Positions 8,870 through 17,537 of a stretch of 43,506 nucleotides of DNA are shown piece after piece. This DNA comes from CAVPHV01 sp963704825. Lineage in GTDB: Bacteria; Actinomycetota; Acidimicrobiia; Spongiisociales; UBA5794. The DNA lies in NCBI GenBank assembly GCA_963704825.1, contig CAVPHV010000025.1:1-43506 (forward strand), in the 5' to 3' direction. Under the pieces are notes generated by a model. The model searched no databases, was not told the origin of the DNA, and saw only the letters and a program-made list of their open reading frames with translations. Numbering within the stretch: position 1 is the stretch's first letter; the number at the start of each line of letters is the position of its first letter. A program made the position numbers and the translations under genes.

Positions 8870-10111
8870 GTGGCCGTCTCGAACACAGCCGAACTGAGAG
8901 AACGGGTCGACGCCATGTCCACCCGGCGGCTCTTCCTGCTCGTCGCCCTCCCGCTGTTCGTGCTGTTCCTGCTCACCTCGAATCGGGCGGTGCCCTATCA
9001 CATCGATGCCTTCTCCAATGTCCTGCCGGCGTGGAGCCTGGGAACCTCGGGGAGTGTCTATCTGCCCGATCATGAGGTGCTGGTCGAACCCGACTACTTC
9101 GGCAATGTTGCCTGGCTGGTTCCTGCCCAGGACTCGGTGGCCAGCAAGTATCCCCCTGGTGCGGCCCTGCTGGCGTCGCCCCTCTACGCGATGTGGCCTC
9201 AGGATGCTGAGATCTGGACCGTGCGCGGCTTCAATCGACCAGAGGCGGCGCCCGTCGAGATCCCGGTTCCTTCGTTCTGGCCGGCCGCGATTGCTGCCGC
9301 ACTCTCCGTCGCCCTTGCGATGGGGTTCCTGGCGATTTCGTTCCGACCGTTGACCGGCGGAGCGACAGCGCTGATCGCAGCGTACCTCGCAGGGTTGGGA
9401 ACCTCGGCCTGGTCGGTGGCTGCCAACGAACTGTGGCAGCACGGCCCCGGCATGATGTGGATCGCACTGGCAGGAGCCCTGGCCGCCAGGAACCTGATCG
9501 CAGCAGGCTTTGCCTATGGCCTTGCCGTGCTCACCCGGCCGCTCAACGCCTTCATCGCGGGCGCCACCGGCCTCTACGTCGCCTGGCAGGAGCGCTCGTT
9601 GTGGCCTGCGGTGCAGGCGGGAATCGGAGCGCTGGCCGGCCTGGTCGCGCTGCTCGCCTTCAACGCGATCGTATTCGGTGAACCATCAGTGCTGGGCGGC
9701 TACGAAGCCGGCTTTGTCGACAACGCCCAGAGCCTCGACCTGATCGGCTACGGGCGCAACATCGTCATGGCGTTTGTGTCGCCCAGCCGCGGGCTGCTCG
9801 TCTGGTCGCCGTTCCTGATTGTGCTGATCCCGGGATTGATCGCAGGCTGGAAGGCGGCACCCGGGTGGGGGCGCGGGGCCGCGATCGGTGCCGTTGTGTA
9901 TCTCCTCTTCCAGTACAAGGCCAACCGGTACACGGGGGGATCGGGCTTCGCGACGTATCGCTACCCGCTCGAGGCGCTCACCGCAGCCGCCCCGGTGCTT
10001 GTCCTGTCGTATACCGAGTGGGTCGCCGAACGGCCAACCGCCGTCCGCATCTTCCGCGTCCTCGCCATTGTCGCGGTCGTCGCCCATGGGACGTTTGCCC
10101 TCATCTACTGA
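8870..10111 (+). CDS. GT-C-like polytopic membrane protein (paralogue 1)
   Basis: A 413-residue membrane protein with about ten hydrophobic helices. After the first helix an acidic loop motif HIDAF (Asp46) is placed as in GT-C transferases, which use an acidic residue in the first periplasmic loop. SKYPPGAALLASPLYAMWP near residue 92 is also typical of GT-C enzymes of the ArnT/PMT and DUF2029 type. LWQHGPGMMWIALAG and a late loop with YRYPLEALTAAAP follow. Such enzymes move a sugar from a polyprenyl-phosphate donor onto an acceptor outside the membrane. The GTG at 8870 has GGGGAG upstream; an ATG at 8915 is possible. A clear paralogue lies at 11530. The gene ends seven bases inside the convergent polymerase gene. 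Exact substrate unknown. Confidence 0.78.
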   Translation: MAVSNTAELRERVDAMSTRRLFLLVALPLFVLFLLTSNRAVPYHIDAFSNVLPAWSLGTSGSVYLPDHEVLVEPDYFGNVAWLVPAQDSVASKYPPGAALLASPLYAMWPQDAEIWTVRGFNRPEAAPVEIPVPSFWPAAIAAALSVALAMGFLAISFRPLTGGATALIAAYLAGLGTSAWSVAANELWQHGPGMMWIALAGALAARNLIAAGFAYGLAVLTRPLNAFIAGATGLYVAWQERSLWPAVQAGIGALAGLVALLAFNAIVFGEPSVLGGYEAGFVDNAQSLDLIGYGRNIVMAFVSPSRGLLVWSPFLIVLIPGLIAGWKAAPGWGRGAAIGAVVYLLFQYKANRYTGGSGFATYRYPLEALTAAAPVLVLSYTEWVAERPTAVRIFRVLAIVAVVAHGTFALIY

Positions 10112-11394
10112 GTGGCATCCGCCTTCAGTGGTTGACCTGATCGCGTCGGCGTTGTCAGCCGGTCGATCGTCGCCAGCCACACCGCCAGCATCACCATCCC
10201 GTTGGGGTGGAGGTAGGCGAACTTGTCGAACAGCAGGAAGGTACCGAAGCCGGCGACCACCGCAATGGCTTCGGGCGACGTGCGCAGCGCCCGAATCGCC
10301 AAGAAGATCAGCAGCAGCGTGAACAGGATCCCGATCGGCAGGCCATCTTCGGCGGCCACCAGCAACGGCACCACATGCACCGCATCGTCGAGTTCGGGAT
10401 CGTGGTCCCGTTCCAGGGTGTAGCTGTAGAGACCGGGTCCAACGCCGACAACTGGTTGGTCGGCGATCAACGTGAACGACTGCTCGATATGGGTGATGCG
10501 GAAGGTCGTGAAGTCGTCGACGTCCGTCGTCGCCGAATCTTCGGCCCGAGTCACCCACCCATCGTTGAACATCAGGGCGGGCAATACCAGGGCGAGGACC
10601 ATCACCGCCAGGGGAGCACGCAGCTCGGGGCGGCTCCGCAGCGACCCGACCAGGAGGGCGCCGAAAATGGCGATGACTCCGACCAGAGAGGCGCGCGAGT
10701 ACGTGATGGCCAGCGCCGCAAAGGAAAGACCGATTCCCACCAGCCACCACGGTCGGCGCCGGTCTCGCGGCAGTGTCGCCAGTCCTACCGTCGCCGCCAG
10801 CACCCCGAGTCCGGCCAGGATGTAGGGGCTCAGCGTGGTGCCGGAGGCGCCGAAGGCGTCGCCAAAGGCACGCAATTCGGGCTGCTCACCCCACCCGCCG
10901 AGGCCGAGTGGAGATCCCTTGATCATCTGGGCAAACCCGATCAGCGTCTGCAGCGAGGCAGTTGCCATGAGCGGGATGGCGACTCTGGCTCGGAACTGGT
11001 CTTCAGTGAGCGAAACCATTTGGACCACCAAGATGAAAAGGGCGATCAGGCGCAGCATCACCATGACACCTCGCTCCGACGGGTGGAACCCGAAGGCGAA
11101 CGCTCCTCCGGCGAGGAGAACGGCCGCCGTGATCACTCCCATCGTGAGGTGTGTGCGGATTCGCTCGACTAGACCGGGAATCGCGCCGATGACCAGGAGC
11201 AGCAACATAAAGTCGAACGGAGTGACAATGACCACTCGGTTGTATGCGGCGGCAGTTCCCGCCACGCTGTCGAGCACCCAACCGACCTCGAACGGCAGCA
11301 AGATCAAGGTACCGACGAGCCCAATCGCAGCCAGGCGCGACCAGATGGTGTCGGGGGCGACGGCGGTCGTGTCGGACATGTGCTCGGTGGTCAC
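10105..11394 (-). CDS. O-antigen ligase/polymerase-like membrane protein (Wzy/WaaL family)
   Basis: A 429-residue polytopic protein with roughly eleven hydrophobic segments and a large extracytoplasmic loop near residues 280-340 (TTDVDDFTTFRITHIEQSF, then VVGVGPGLYSYTLERDHD). This is the arrangement of Wzy_C (O-antigen ligase/polymerase) proteins, which join lipid-linked glycan units outside the membrane. ITYSRASLVGV marks the conserved helix before the loop. It may start with GTG at 11394 or ATG at 11379; neither has a strong ribosome site. It lies on the minus strand between two plus-strand paralogues (8870 and 11530), overlapping the first by seven bases at the stop codons. A second, distant polymerase-like protein is at 31096, so the window may encode two glycan systems. 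Confidence 0.82.
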   Translation of the reverse strand: MTTEHMSDTTAVAPDTIWSRLAAIGLVGTLILLPFEVGWVLDSVAGTAAAYNRVVIVTPFDFMLLLLVIGAIPGLVERIRTHLTMGVITAAVLLAGGAFAFGFHPSERGVMVMLRLIALFILVVQMVSLTEDQFRARVAIPLMATASLQTLIGFAQMIKGSPLGLGGWGEQPELRAFGDAFGASGTTLSPYILAGLGVLAATVGLATLPRDRRRPWWLVGIGLSFAALAITYSRASLVGVIAIFGALLVGSLRSRPELRAPLAVMVLALVLPALMFNDGWVTRAEDSATTDVDDFTTFRITHIEQSFTLIADQPVVGVGPGLYSYTLERDHDPELDDAVHVVPLLVAAEDGLPIGILFTLLLIFLAIRALRTSPEAIAVVAGFGTFLLFDKFAYLHPNGMVMLAVWLATIDRLTTPTRSGQPLKADATQ

Positions 11395-11529
11395 CTGGAG
11401 TGTGTCGGCTGCCGATCCGGTGGTCTTGACGCATGCTACGAGCTGCCGGGCCTCGCGTCGGTAGGCTGCGACGATGGGGCCTTGTCGAACAGCGCCGCCG
11501 CGGTCCGAGATCCGCCAGGAGCTCCGGCT

Positions 11530-12774
11530 GTGATCGCAGCGAAGTCGCGCTCGGCGGTCAATGCGATCGATGGGTTGTCGCCCGGGAAGCTGTTCATGCT
11601 CGTGGCCATTCCGCTGTTCGTTGTGTTCCTACCCACGGCTGCGTGGTCTCGCCAGCGTGTCGACGTCGACGGGTTCACCAACGTGGTGACGGCGTGGCGG
11701 CTGGGAACGTCGGGGACGCCCTATCTGCCCGACCACGTGCCGCTGACCGAGCCTGAGTACCCGGGCTACCTCTCGTGGATCGTGGCCTTTGAGGATACGG
11801 CCATCGGCAAGTACCCACCCGGGGCAGCGTTCCACGCGGCGCCGCTCTACGCGGTCTGGCCGCAGGACGCCGAGCTTCAGGATCTGGACATCAGCCACCT
11901 CGATCTGGCAGCCCCGCCACCTGTACCGGTGCCGCCATATGGTCCGGCGGCGATCACCTCGGCCCTTGTTGTCGCGCTCGCTATGGGATTCCTCGCACTC
12001 TCGTTTCGAAAGGTGGGCAGCGGTCGGACGGCAGCCGGGGGTGCCTACGTCGCCGGGCTCGGCACTGCGGCGTGGTCGGTTGCCGCCAACACCCTCTGGC
12101 AGCACGGCCCGAGCATGATGTGGATTGCGTTGGCCGGCACGCTGGCCGCGGGACATTTCTTCGCCTCTGGTGCCGCCTATGGCGTTGCCTTGCTGGTGCG
12201 GCCTCTCAATGCGCTCATCGCGGCAGCCACCGGGCTCTACATCTCGTGGAAGGAACGCGATTGGAGACCTGCCGTAAAGGTTGGTGCCGGTGCTTCGCTC
12301 GGGCTGGTTGCGCTCATCGTCTACAACACGATCGTGTACGGCGAGCCCTCGCTGCTTGGCGGCTACGAAGTTGGCTTTGTCGACAACGCGGCGAATCTCG
12401 ATCTTGTCGGCTACGCCCGAAACATTGCTCTGGCGCTGATATCCCGGACCCGTGGTCTTCTGATCTGGTCGCCCTTTCTCATCGTTTTGATCCCCGGTAT
12501 CCCCACCGCGTGGCGGAAGGCTCCGGCATGGGTGCGTGGCGGCGCTCTGGGTGGCGTCGTGTATCTGCTCGTGCTGCTGAAGGCCAACCGCTTCTCCGGC
12601 GGTGGCGGGTTTCCTGCCTATCGCTACCCGCTCGAGGCACTCACCGCCGCCGCGCCCTTGCTGTTCCTCAGCTACTCGAGTTGGGTGGCAGAACGCCCCG
12701 TGGCGCGTCGGGTCTTCCTCTGGCTTGTCGTCCTCTCGATCGCCGTTCACTTCCTGTTCGCCATCTGGTACTGA
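11530..12774 (+). CDS. GT-C-like polytopic membrane protein (paralogue 2)
   Basis: A 414-residue membrane protein strikingly similar along its whole length to the one at 8870. Shared blocks include GTSGxxYLPDH, KYPPGAA, LWQHGPxMMWIALAG, RGLLxWSPFLIVLIPG and AYRYPLEALTAAAP. The expected acidic residue after helix 1 is present as VDVDGFTN. It is inferred to be a GT-C glycosyltransferase acting outside the membrane with a polyprenyl-linked sugar. The open frame reaches back to 11380, but I choose the GTG at 11530. AGGAG sits eight bases upstream, and the resulting length equals the paralogue's. Upstream is a 135-base divergent gap shared with the polymerase gene. The two paralogues look like an old tandem pair separated by an inverted gene. 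Confidence 0.8.
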   Translation: MIAAKSRSAVNAIDGLSPGKLFMLVAIPLFVVFLPTAAWSRQRVDVDGFTNVVTAWRLGTSGTPYLPDHVPLTEPEYPGYLSWIVAFEDTAIGKYPPGAAFHAAPLYAVWPQDAELQDLDISHLDLAAPPPVPVPPYGPAAITSALVVALAMGFLALSFRKVGSGRTAAGGAYVAGLGTAAWSVAANTLWQHGPSMMWIALAGTLAAGHFFASGAAYGVALLVRPLNALIAAATGLYISWKERDWRPAVKVGAGASLGLVALIVYNTIVYGEPSLLGGYEVGFVDNAANLDLVGYARNIALALISRTRGLLIWSPFLIVLIPGIPTAWRKAPAWVRGGALGGVVYLLVLLKANRFSGGGGFPAYRYPLEALTAAAPLLFLSYSSWVAERPVARRVFLWLVVLSIAVHFLFAIWY

Positions 12775-12826
12775 GCCGGGATCTGTTGCTGCCGGCAGCG
12801 CCCCAACAGGTCGGTAGGCTCCTCTG

Positions 12827-14260
12827 ATGGGCTTTGTCGAAGAGCTGCGCGGTGTCCTGGGAGCGGATCGGATCAAGGACCATCCGCTCGAGCTGCACAT
12901 CTACGAGAAGGATTCCGGGGTGACCCGTGGTCCGGTGGTTGCGGTTGCGCTGCCCGAGACCACGGAAGAGACCGCCCACTGCGTGCGCACCGCCCGGCGG
13001 TGGAACGTGCCGATCGTTGCACGTGGGGCCGGTACCGGTCTCGCCGGGGGTGCCGTTCCCACTCAACCAGGGCTCCTGGTGGTGATGACCCGGATGAACG
13101 AGATCTGGGACGTGGACGCAGAAAACCGGACCGCCTGGGTTGGGCCGGGCGTGCTCAACCTCGACCTCTCGGTGCACACTGCGCCGCTCGGGCTGCACTA
13201 TGCCCCCGACCCGTCGTCGCAGTCGGTCTGCACCATCGGCGGCAACGTCGGCACCAACGCCGGGGGACCACACTGCCTCGCCGATGGGACCACCGTTGCC
13301 CACATCCTCGCGGTCGAGATGGTCACCGTCGACGGCGACGTCGTGGTCCTCGGCGGGCCCGCTCCCGACCCGATCGGGCTCGACCTGCGGGCCGTCGTTG
13401 TCGGTTCAGAGGGAACCATGGGGGTGGTCACTCGGATCCTGGTGAAGCTGACCCAGACCGCTCCGGCGGAACAGACTCTGCTGATGGCGTTCTCGCGGAT
13501 CGAGGATGCCGCCGCCACCGTCTCGGGTGTCATCGCCGCCGGGGTGGTGCCGGCCGCACTCGAGATGATGGATCAGCCGATGGTCCAGGCGGTCGAGAAC
13601 TTCGTCAACGCCGGCTATCCCACCGACGCTGCTGCCGTCCTGCTGGCTGAGGTATCGGGTCATCCGGCCGCGGTGGCGGCAGAGGCCGCCGTCGTTGCCG
13701 CGGTTGCCGCCGAGCAGGGGGCCACGGAGGTGCGGGTCGCCGCCGACGACGAAGAGCGACGCCTGTTGTGGCTGGGCCGCAAGTCGGCATTTGGCGCCGT
13801 CGCCCAGGCCGCCCCCGACTACTACCTGCACGACACGGTGGTACCCCGCACCCGGCTGGTTGGCGTGCTCACCCAGGTCTATGAGATCGCCGCCCGCTAC
13901 GACCTTGCGATGCTCAACGTGTTTCACGCCGGCGACGGCAATCTGCATCCGCTGGTTGCGTTTGACGCCAAGGAGCCCGGAGTCCTCGACCGGGTGCGGG
14001 CCGCGGCTGAGGAGATGGTCAGGGTTTCGATCAAGGCGGGGGGCACCCTGTCGGGCGAGCACGGCATCGGCTTGGAGAAACGTGACTTGATGGGCGAGGT
14101 CTTTGCGCCTGTTGATCTCGACGCGCAGGCGCGGCTGCGTGATGCATTCGATCCGCACGGCGCGCTCAATCCGGGCAAGATCTTGCCGGCCGGTTCGCGC
14201 TGCTACGACTTCGGCATGCAGTTCGACCTCAGTGGTGGAGACAGGGGTGGAGAAGCGTGA
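12827..14260 (+). CDS. glcD: Glycolate oxidase FAD subunit
   Basis: A 477-residue FAD-linked oxidase of the GlcD family, oxidising glycolate (or a similar 2-hydroxyacid) to glyoxylate. The FAD_binding_4 domain contains PIVARGAGTGLAGGAVP near residue 63 and TIGGNVGTNAGGPHCL near residue 138. The C-terminal FAD-oxidase domain carries NVFHAGDGNLHPLV near residue 364 and GEHGIGLEKRDLM near residue 409, both conserved in glycolate and D-lactate dehydrogenases. Length is normal for GlcD. The ATG at 12827 follows a weak ribosome site. It begins a three-gene operon with glcE and glcF, joined by overlapping start and stop codons. The presence of E and F subunits favours glycolate oxidase over a lone D-lactate dehydrogenase. 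Confidence 0.93.
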   Translation: MGFVEELRGVLGADRIKDHPLELHIYEKDSGVTRGPVVAVALPETTEETAHCVRTARRWNVPIVARGAGTGLAGGAVPTQPGLLVVMTRMNEIWDVDAENRTAWVGPGVLNLDLSVHTAPLGLHYAPDPSSQSVCTIGGNVGTNAGGPHCLADGTTVAHILAVEMVTVDGDVVVLGGPAPDPIGLDLRAVVVGSEGTMGVVTRILVKLTQTAPAEQTLLMAFSRIEDAAATVSGVIAAGVVPAALEMMDQPMVQAVENFVNAGYPTDAAAVLLAEVSGHPAAVAAEAAVVAAVAAEQGATEVRVAADDEERRLLWLGRKSAFGAVAQAAPDYYLHDTVVPRTRLVGVLTQVYEIAARYDLAMLNVFHAGDGNLHPLVAFDAKEPGVLDRVRAAAEEMVRVSIKAGGTLSGEHGIGLEKRDLMGEVFAPVDLDAQARLRDAFDPHGALNPGKILPAGSRCYDFGMQFDLSGGDRGGEA

Positions 14261-15381
14261 CGGACCTCGGCGCCACCACCCGCGAACTCCTCGAGTCGAT
14301 GTCGATTCCTCCCAAAGCCGGCATGCCGGCGGCCGAGTTCGTGGTTGCCCCATCGTCGATCGAGCAGGCGGCTGCAGTGCTGGCGGCGGCGTCCGGAAGC
14401 GGACTCGCCGTCCGACCGTGGGGTAGTGGAAGCCATCAAGGCATCGGCTATCCGCTGGATGCCGACGTCATCTTGTCAACCGACAACCTGCAGGCCGTCG
14501 TCGACTGGCAGCATGAGGACCTCACCGTCGTGGTCGAGGCCGGCATGCGGGTCGCGGCGCTCGAGGAGATGCTGGCGGAGCGTCGCCAGACCGCGGTCTT
14601 GCCGGAAACGCCCGGCGATGCCACCGTCGGGGGCGTGTTGGCGGCGGGGCTCTCCGGTTGGCGCCGGCTTCGCTACGGTCCGACCCGGGACCGATTGCTC
14701 GAGGTGGTCATCGCCACCGGCGACGGGCGTGTGGTGCGCGGCGGCGCCCAAGTAGTCAAGAACGTGACCGGCTATGACCTGCCTCGCCTCATGGTTGGGT
14801 CGTTGGGCGGACTCGGTTTGATCGGGAGGGTCTGTCTCAAGCTGTGGCCCGCACCGGCGGCAACAGCAACGGTGACCGTTCCCGATCCCGCCGCAGCCTT
14901 GCAGATAGCCTTTCGACCGCTCGCCGTCATCGAAACCCATGACGGTGCTGCCGTGTACCTCGGGGGGACCACGGACGAAGTCGAGGCGCAGGGCAAAGAA
15001 CTTGGCGGCGACACGCGCCCCGGTCTGCACTGGCCGGAGGCCCCGGCCGAGCCGTGGCAGCTTCAGCTGCGAGTTCCACCCCGCCACGTCGCCGCCGGCG
15101 TGAGGCGGGCGCACGCGGTGCCTGGGGCCCGATTTGCCGCAGCGCACGGCGTGGGTGAGATCAACGTCGCGGCGACCGAGGTATCACCCACCTGGCTCGA
15201 GTCGGCGCGGGAATGGGCCGAGAGCCTCGGCGGTGCGATGGTCGTCATGGCTCAGCCCGCAGACGGCGAGATCGAGCCGTGGGGTACCGCACCGGCTTCG
15301 CTCGAGCTACAGCGTCGCGTCAAGGCGGCCTTCGATCCTGCGGGTGCGGTCAACGCCGGCCGGCTTCCCGGGAGGCTGTGA
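14257..15381 (+). CDS. glcE: Glycolate oxidase FAD-binding subunit
   Basis: A 374-residue FAD-binding subunit of the glycolate oxidase complex. It has one FAD_binding_4 domain, with AVRPWGSGSHQGIGYPLD near residue 50, VLPETPGDATVGGVLAAGL near residue 112 and GGAQVVKNVTGYDLPRLMVG near residue 164. The last of these is the hallmark of GlcE. It ends FDPAGAVNAGRLPG, the shortened C-terminal motif usual for this subunit. A GTG at 14257 overlaps the glcD stop by four bases (GTGA) and the glcF start overlaps its own stop, so the three subunits are translationally coupled. It is somewhat longer than the E. coli protein but intact. Confidence 0.92.
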   Translation: MTDLGATTRELLESMSIPPKAGMPAAEFVVAPSSIEQAAAVLAAASGSGLAVRPWGSGSHQGIGYPLDADVILSTDNLQAVVDWQHEDLTVVVEAGMRVAALEEMLAERRQTAVLPETPGDATVGGVLAAGLSGWRRLRYGPTRDRLLEVVIATGDGRVVRGGAQVVKNVTGYDLPRLMVGSLGGLGLIGRVCLKLWPAPAATATVTVPDPAAALQIAFRPLAVIETHDGAAVYLGGTTDEVEAQGKELGGDTRPGLHWPEAPAEPWQLQLRVPPRHVAAGVRRAHAVPGARFAAAHGVGEINVAATEVSPTWLESAREWAESLGGAMVVMAQPADGEIEPWGTAPASLELQRRVKAAFDPAGAVNAGRLPGRL

Positions 15382-16601
15382 TGGGCTGGGTTACCTCGGA
15401 TGCGCCCACCGCAGCCGAACTCGACGCCTGTGTCACCTGTGGATTGTGCCTGCCGCACTGCCCGACCTTCCGCTTGACGGGGGACGAGGCGGCCTCACCC
15501 CGCGGCCGGCTGGCGGCCATGGCGGCCATCGCAGATGGAGTGGTCGAAGTGGACGAGACCTTCGAGTCCATCCTCGATGCCTGTCTGCAGTGCCGGGCAT
15601 GCGAAACGGCGTGCCCCTCGCTGGTCCCCTTCGGCCGGGCGATGGAAGGGGCCCGGATTGAGATCACCGCACAACGCCCCACGATGGCTCGCCGGCTTCG
15701 CCATTTGGCGGTGGGCCGGGTGTTGGCGAGTAGGTGGTTGGTGCGACTCGGCACCACTCTGCTGGCGTTGCTGCAGCGGCTGGGAGTCCATCGCCTCGGG
15801 TGGGGCCTCTTGCAGCCGCTGGCGGGGATGCGGCGGCTTCCGCTCCCCACCCAGACGGCGATCAACATCCGGCGCACTCCACAGGCGCCCGCACATGCCA
15901 GGGTCGCGGTGCTGGCCGGATGTGTGATGGATCCGTGGTTCCAGGGGGTCCACCAGGCCACGATCGGGCTCCTGGTGAGCGCCGGGTACGCAGTCGAGGT
16001 ACCAAACCGGCAAACCTGTTGTGGCGCTCTGGCCGCCCATGACGGTGCCGGTCGGGATGCCAAGCGACTGGCGCGCCGCAATGTTGCGGCGTTTTCCGGC
16101 TTCGACCTCGTTGTTGCCGACGCTGCCGGGTGCAGTGCCCACCTCAAGGAGTACGACAACTGGGCCGAAGGTGGCGCCGAATTGGCGTTGCGCGTCCGCG
16201 ACGTGACAGAGATCATTGCCGCCGAACTCGCCGCCGGGCGACTCCCAATCCTCCAACCGGGAAAGGGGGCCGTGGCCGTGCAGGATCCATGCCACCTCCG
16301 GCACGCCCAGCGGATCGTCGACCAGCCGCGGGCGATTCTGATCGCCGCCGGCTACACCCCGGTCGACGTTGATCCCGGCGGCATGTGCTGTGGCGCCGCC
16401 GGCGTCTACAGCGTGTCGTATCCGGAGACCTCGGACGAGCTGGGGCGGCGCAAAGCTGCCGAAGTTGCGGCGACCGGCACCACGTTGGTTGCCTCGGCCA
16501 ATCCGGGCTGCGAGATGCAATTGCGCAGGCACATGGGTTCGGCAGTCCGGGTGGCACATCCGATCGAGCTCTATTGGGAAGCACTGCAGCGCGAAGCCTG
16601 A
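15381..16601 (+). CDS. glcF: Glycolate oxidase iron-sulfur subunit
   Basis: A 406-residue iron-sulfur subunit passing electrons from the flavin subunits towards the quinone pool. Two 4Fe-4S motifs are visible: CVTCGLCLPHCP (Cys17, 20, 23, 27) and CLQCRACETACPS near residue 68. The C-terminal part has two cysteine-rich CCG domains, TCCGALAAHDG near residue 212 and GMCCGAAGVYS near residue 334, as in GlcF and heterodisulfide-reductase-type subunits. GGAGG at 15371-15375 supports the ATG at 15381; a GTG one codon earlier is possible. It ends 16 bases before the convergent GNAT gene. The complex is complete, so the cell should be able to recycle glycolate. Confidence 0.93.
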   Translation: MGWVTSDAPTAAELDACVTCGLCLPHCPTFRLTGDEAASPRGRLAAMAAIADGVVEVDETFESILDACLQCRACETACPSLVPFGRAMEGARIEITAQRPTMARRLRHLAVGRVLASRWLVRLGTTLLALLQRLGVHRLGWGLLQPLAGMRRLPLPTQTAINIRRTPQAPAHARVAVLAGCVMDPWFQGVHQATIGLLVSAGYAVEVPNRQTCCGALAAHDGAGRDAKRLARRNVAAFSGFDLVVADAAGCSAHLKEYDNWAEGGAELALRVRDVTEIIAAELAAGRLPILQPGKGAVAVQDPCHLRHAQRIVDQPRAILIAAGYTPVDVDPGGMCCGAAGVYSVSYPETSDELGRRKAAEVAATGTTLVASANPGCEMQLRRHMGSAVRVAHPIELYWEALQREA

Positions 16602-16617
16602 ACCCAACGAGCGCTGA

Positions 16618-17487
16618 TCAGACGGCGCCGGCGAATACGGTCATTCCCGAGAGCTCGAATCCGGCGCGGCGGGCGGCTGCGCTCATCCAATCGACGTCGG
16701 GGATCCACAGGGCGATCCGCTCGGCTCCGGCGGCGGTGGCGAGATCGACCAGCGCTCGCACCAGGTCGACGGCATCCTCCTGTCTGGTCTCCAGCCAGGA
16801 GACCTCGAAGGTCTCTTCGTCTCGGGTGGCGATCACCCATCCGGAACGTGCCGCCCACAACGCCTCGCGGCGGGCGGCGGCGGCGAGGTCTTCGGCGGTG
16901 AGACGGCGGAAGGACCATCCGATAGGGAAGAGGCCCCGGCCGGAGCGGCCCAGCGGACCCGCCGTCCACGACATGAACGCCGGCTCGGCCTCTGCCGAGT
17001 TGGCGCGAGTCAGCTGTTCGAGGGCCGGGACGCGACGTCCCCCATTTCCGGCGGGCAAAGGTGAGGCGTCGCCGACGGTGCGGCTGCCGCGCAACATCGC
17101 AGCAACCGGGCGCAGGCCCACCTGCATCACCTGGAGTCGAGCGGGTTCGTTCCAGTCCTCGATCAGCAAGCGGGCGACCCGGGCGCCACGTTGACGGGCC
17201 CAGTCGATCAGGGCATCGCCCATCGATCCGGCGACGCCGCGACGGCGCCAGTCTTCGCGAACTCGGGCGCCCTGCAGCCACAGCTCGGTGGGGGAGATCA
17301 GCGTGCCGCGACTCATGCCGACGGCAAGGTCGTCGTCGTCGACGGCGACGACGAGATGACCGTTGGGGTCGCTCAGCCAGTCGGGGAAGGCGTCGGCCAC
17401 ATAGTCGCCCCACTCGAACGTCTCGGTGGTGAATGACGAGATGGCAGCGCGATCGTCGCTGCGGGCGGGACGGATCCGATAGTCCAT
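16618..17487 (-). CDS. GNAT family N-acetyltransferase
   Basis: A 289-residue protein whose first 150 residues form a GNAT acetyltransferase domain. It opens YRIRPARSDDRAAISSF, continues with HLVVAVDDDDLAVGMSRG, and has the acetyl-CoA binding motif ARVREDWRRRGVAGSM near residue 75 (the Q/RxxGxG/A pattern). The C-terminal half (about 160-289) has no motif I can name and may be a degenerate second GNAT copy, judged by ERIALWIPDVDWMSAAARRAGFELSG near the end. The substrate is unknown. It stands alone on the minus strand, 50 bases downstream of the E1 gene, so it could be read through from the branched-chain operon, though I see no functional link. Confidence 0.8.
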   Translation of the reverse strand: MDYRIRPARSDDRAAISSFTTETFEWGDYVADAFPDWLSDPNGHLVVAVDDDDLAVGMSRGTLISPTELWLQGARVREDWRRRGVAGSMGDALIDWARQRGARVARLLIEDWNEPARLQVMQVGLRPVAAMLRGSRTVGDASPLPAGNGGRRVPALEQLTRANSAEAEPAFMSWTAGPLGRSGRGLFPIGWSFRRLTAEDLAAAARREALWAARSGWVIATRDEETFEVSWLETRQEDAVDLVRALVDLATAAGAERIALWIPDVDWMSAAARRAGFELSGMTVFAGAV

Positions 17488-17537
17488 GGCGCCGCCAGCC
17501 TAAGGCCTCCTCGGCCTCTCCGGTCCGTCCGGGTTGA

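Noticed and set aside
8711..9442. The upstream extension of the DUF354 reading frame
   Set aside because: It lies entirely antisense to the start of the membrane protein at 8870 and adds Arg/Gly-rich sequence before the family N-terminus.
10207..11172. A 321-codon plus-strand frame antisense to the O-antigen ligase-like gene
   Set aside because: Its composition (Gln, Arg, Asp rich, no hydrophobic core) is typical of an antisense shadow, and the minus-strand frame is a clear membrane protein.
12788..12799. Perfect 12-base palindrome GCTGCCGGCAGC before glcD
   Set aside because: Without a loop or T-run it cannot act as a hairpin terminator, and one such GC palindrome is expected by chance in DNA of this composition.
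15495..16607. A 370-codon minus-strand frame opposite glcF
   Set aside because: glcF has complete cysteine motifs; the opposite frame has no recognisable domain.
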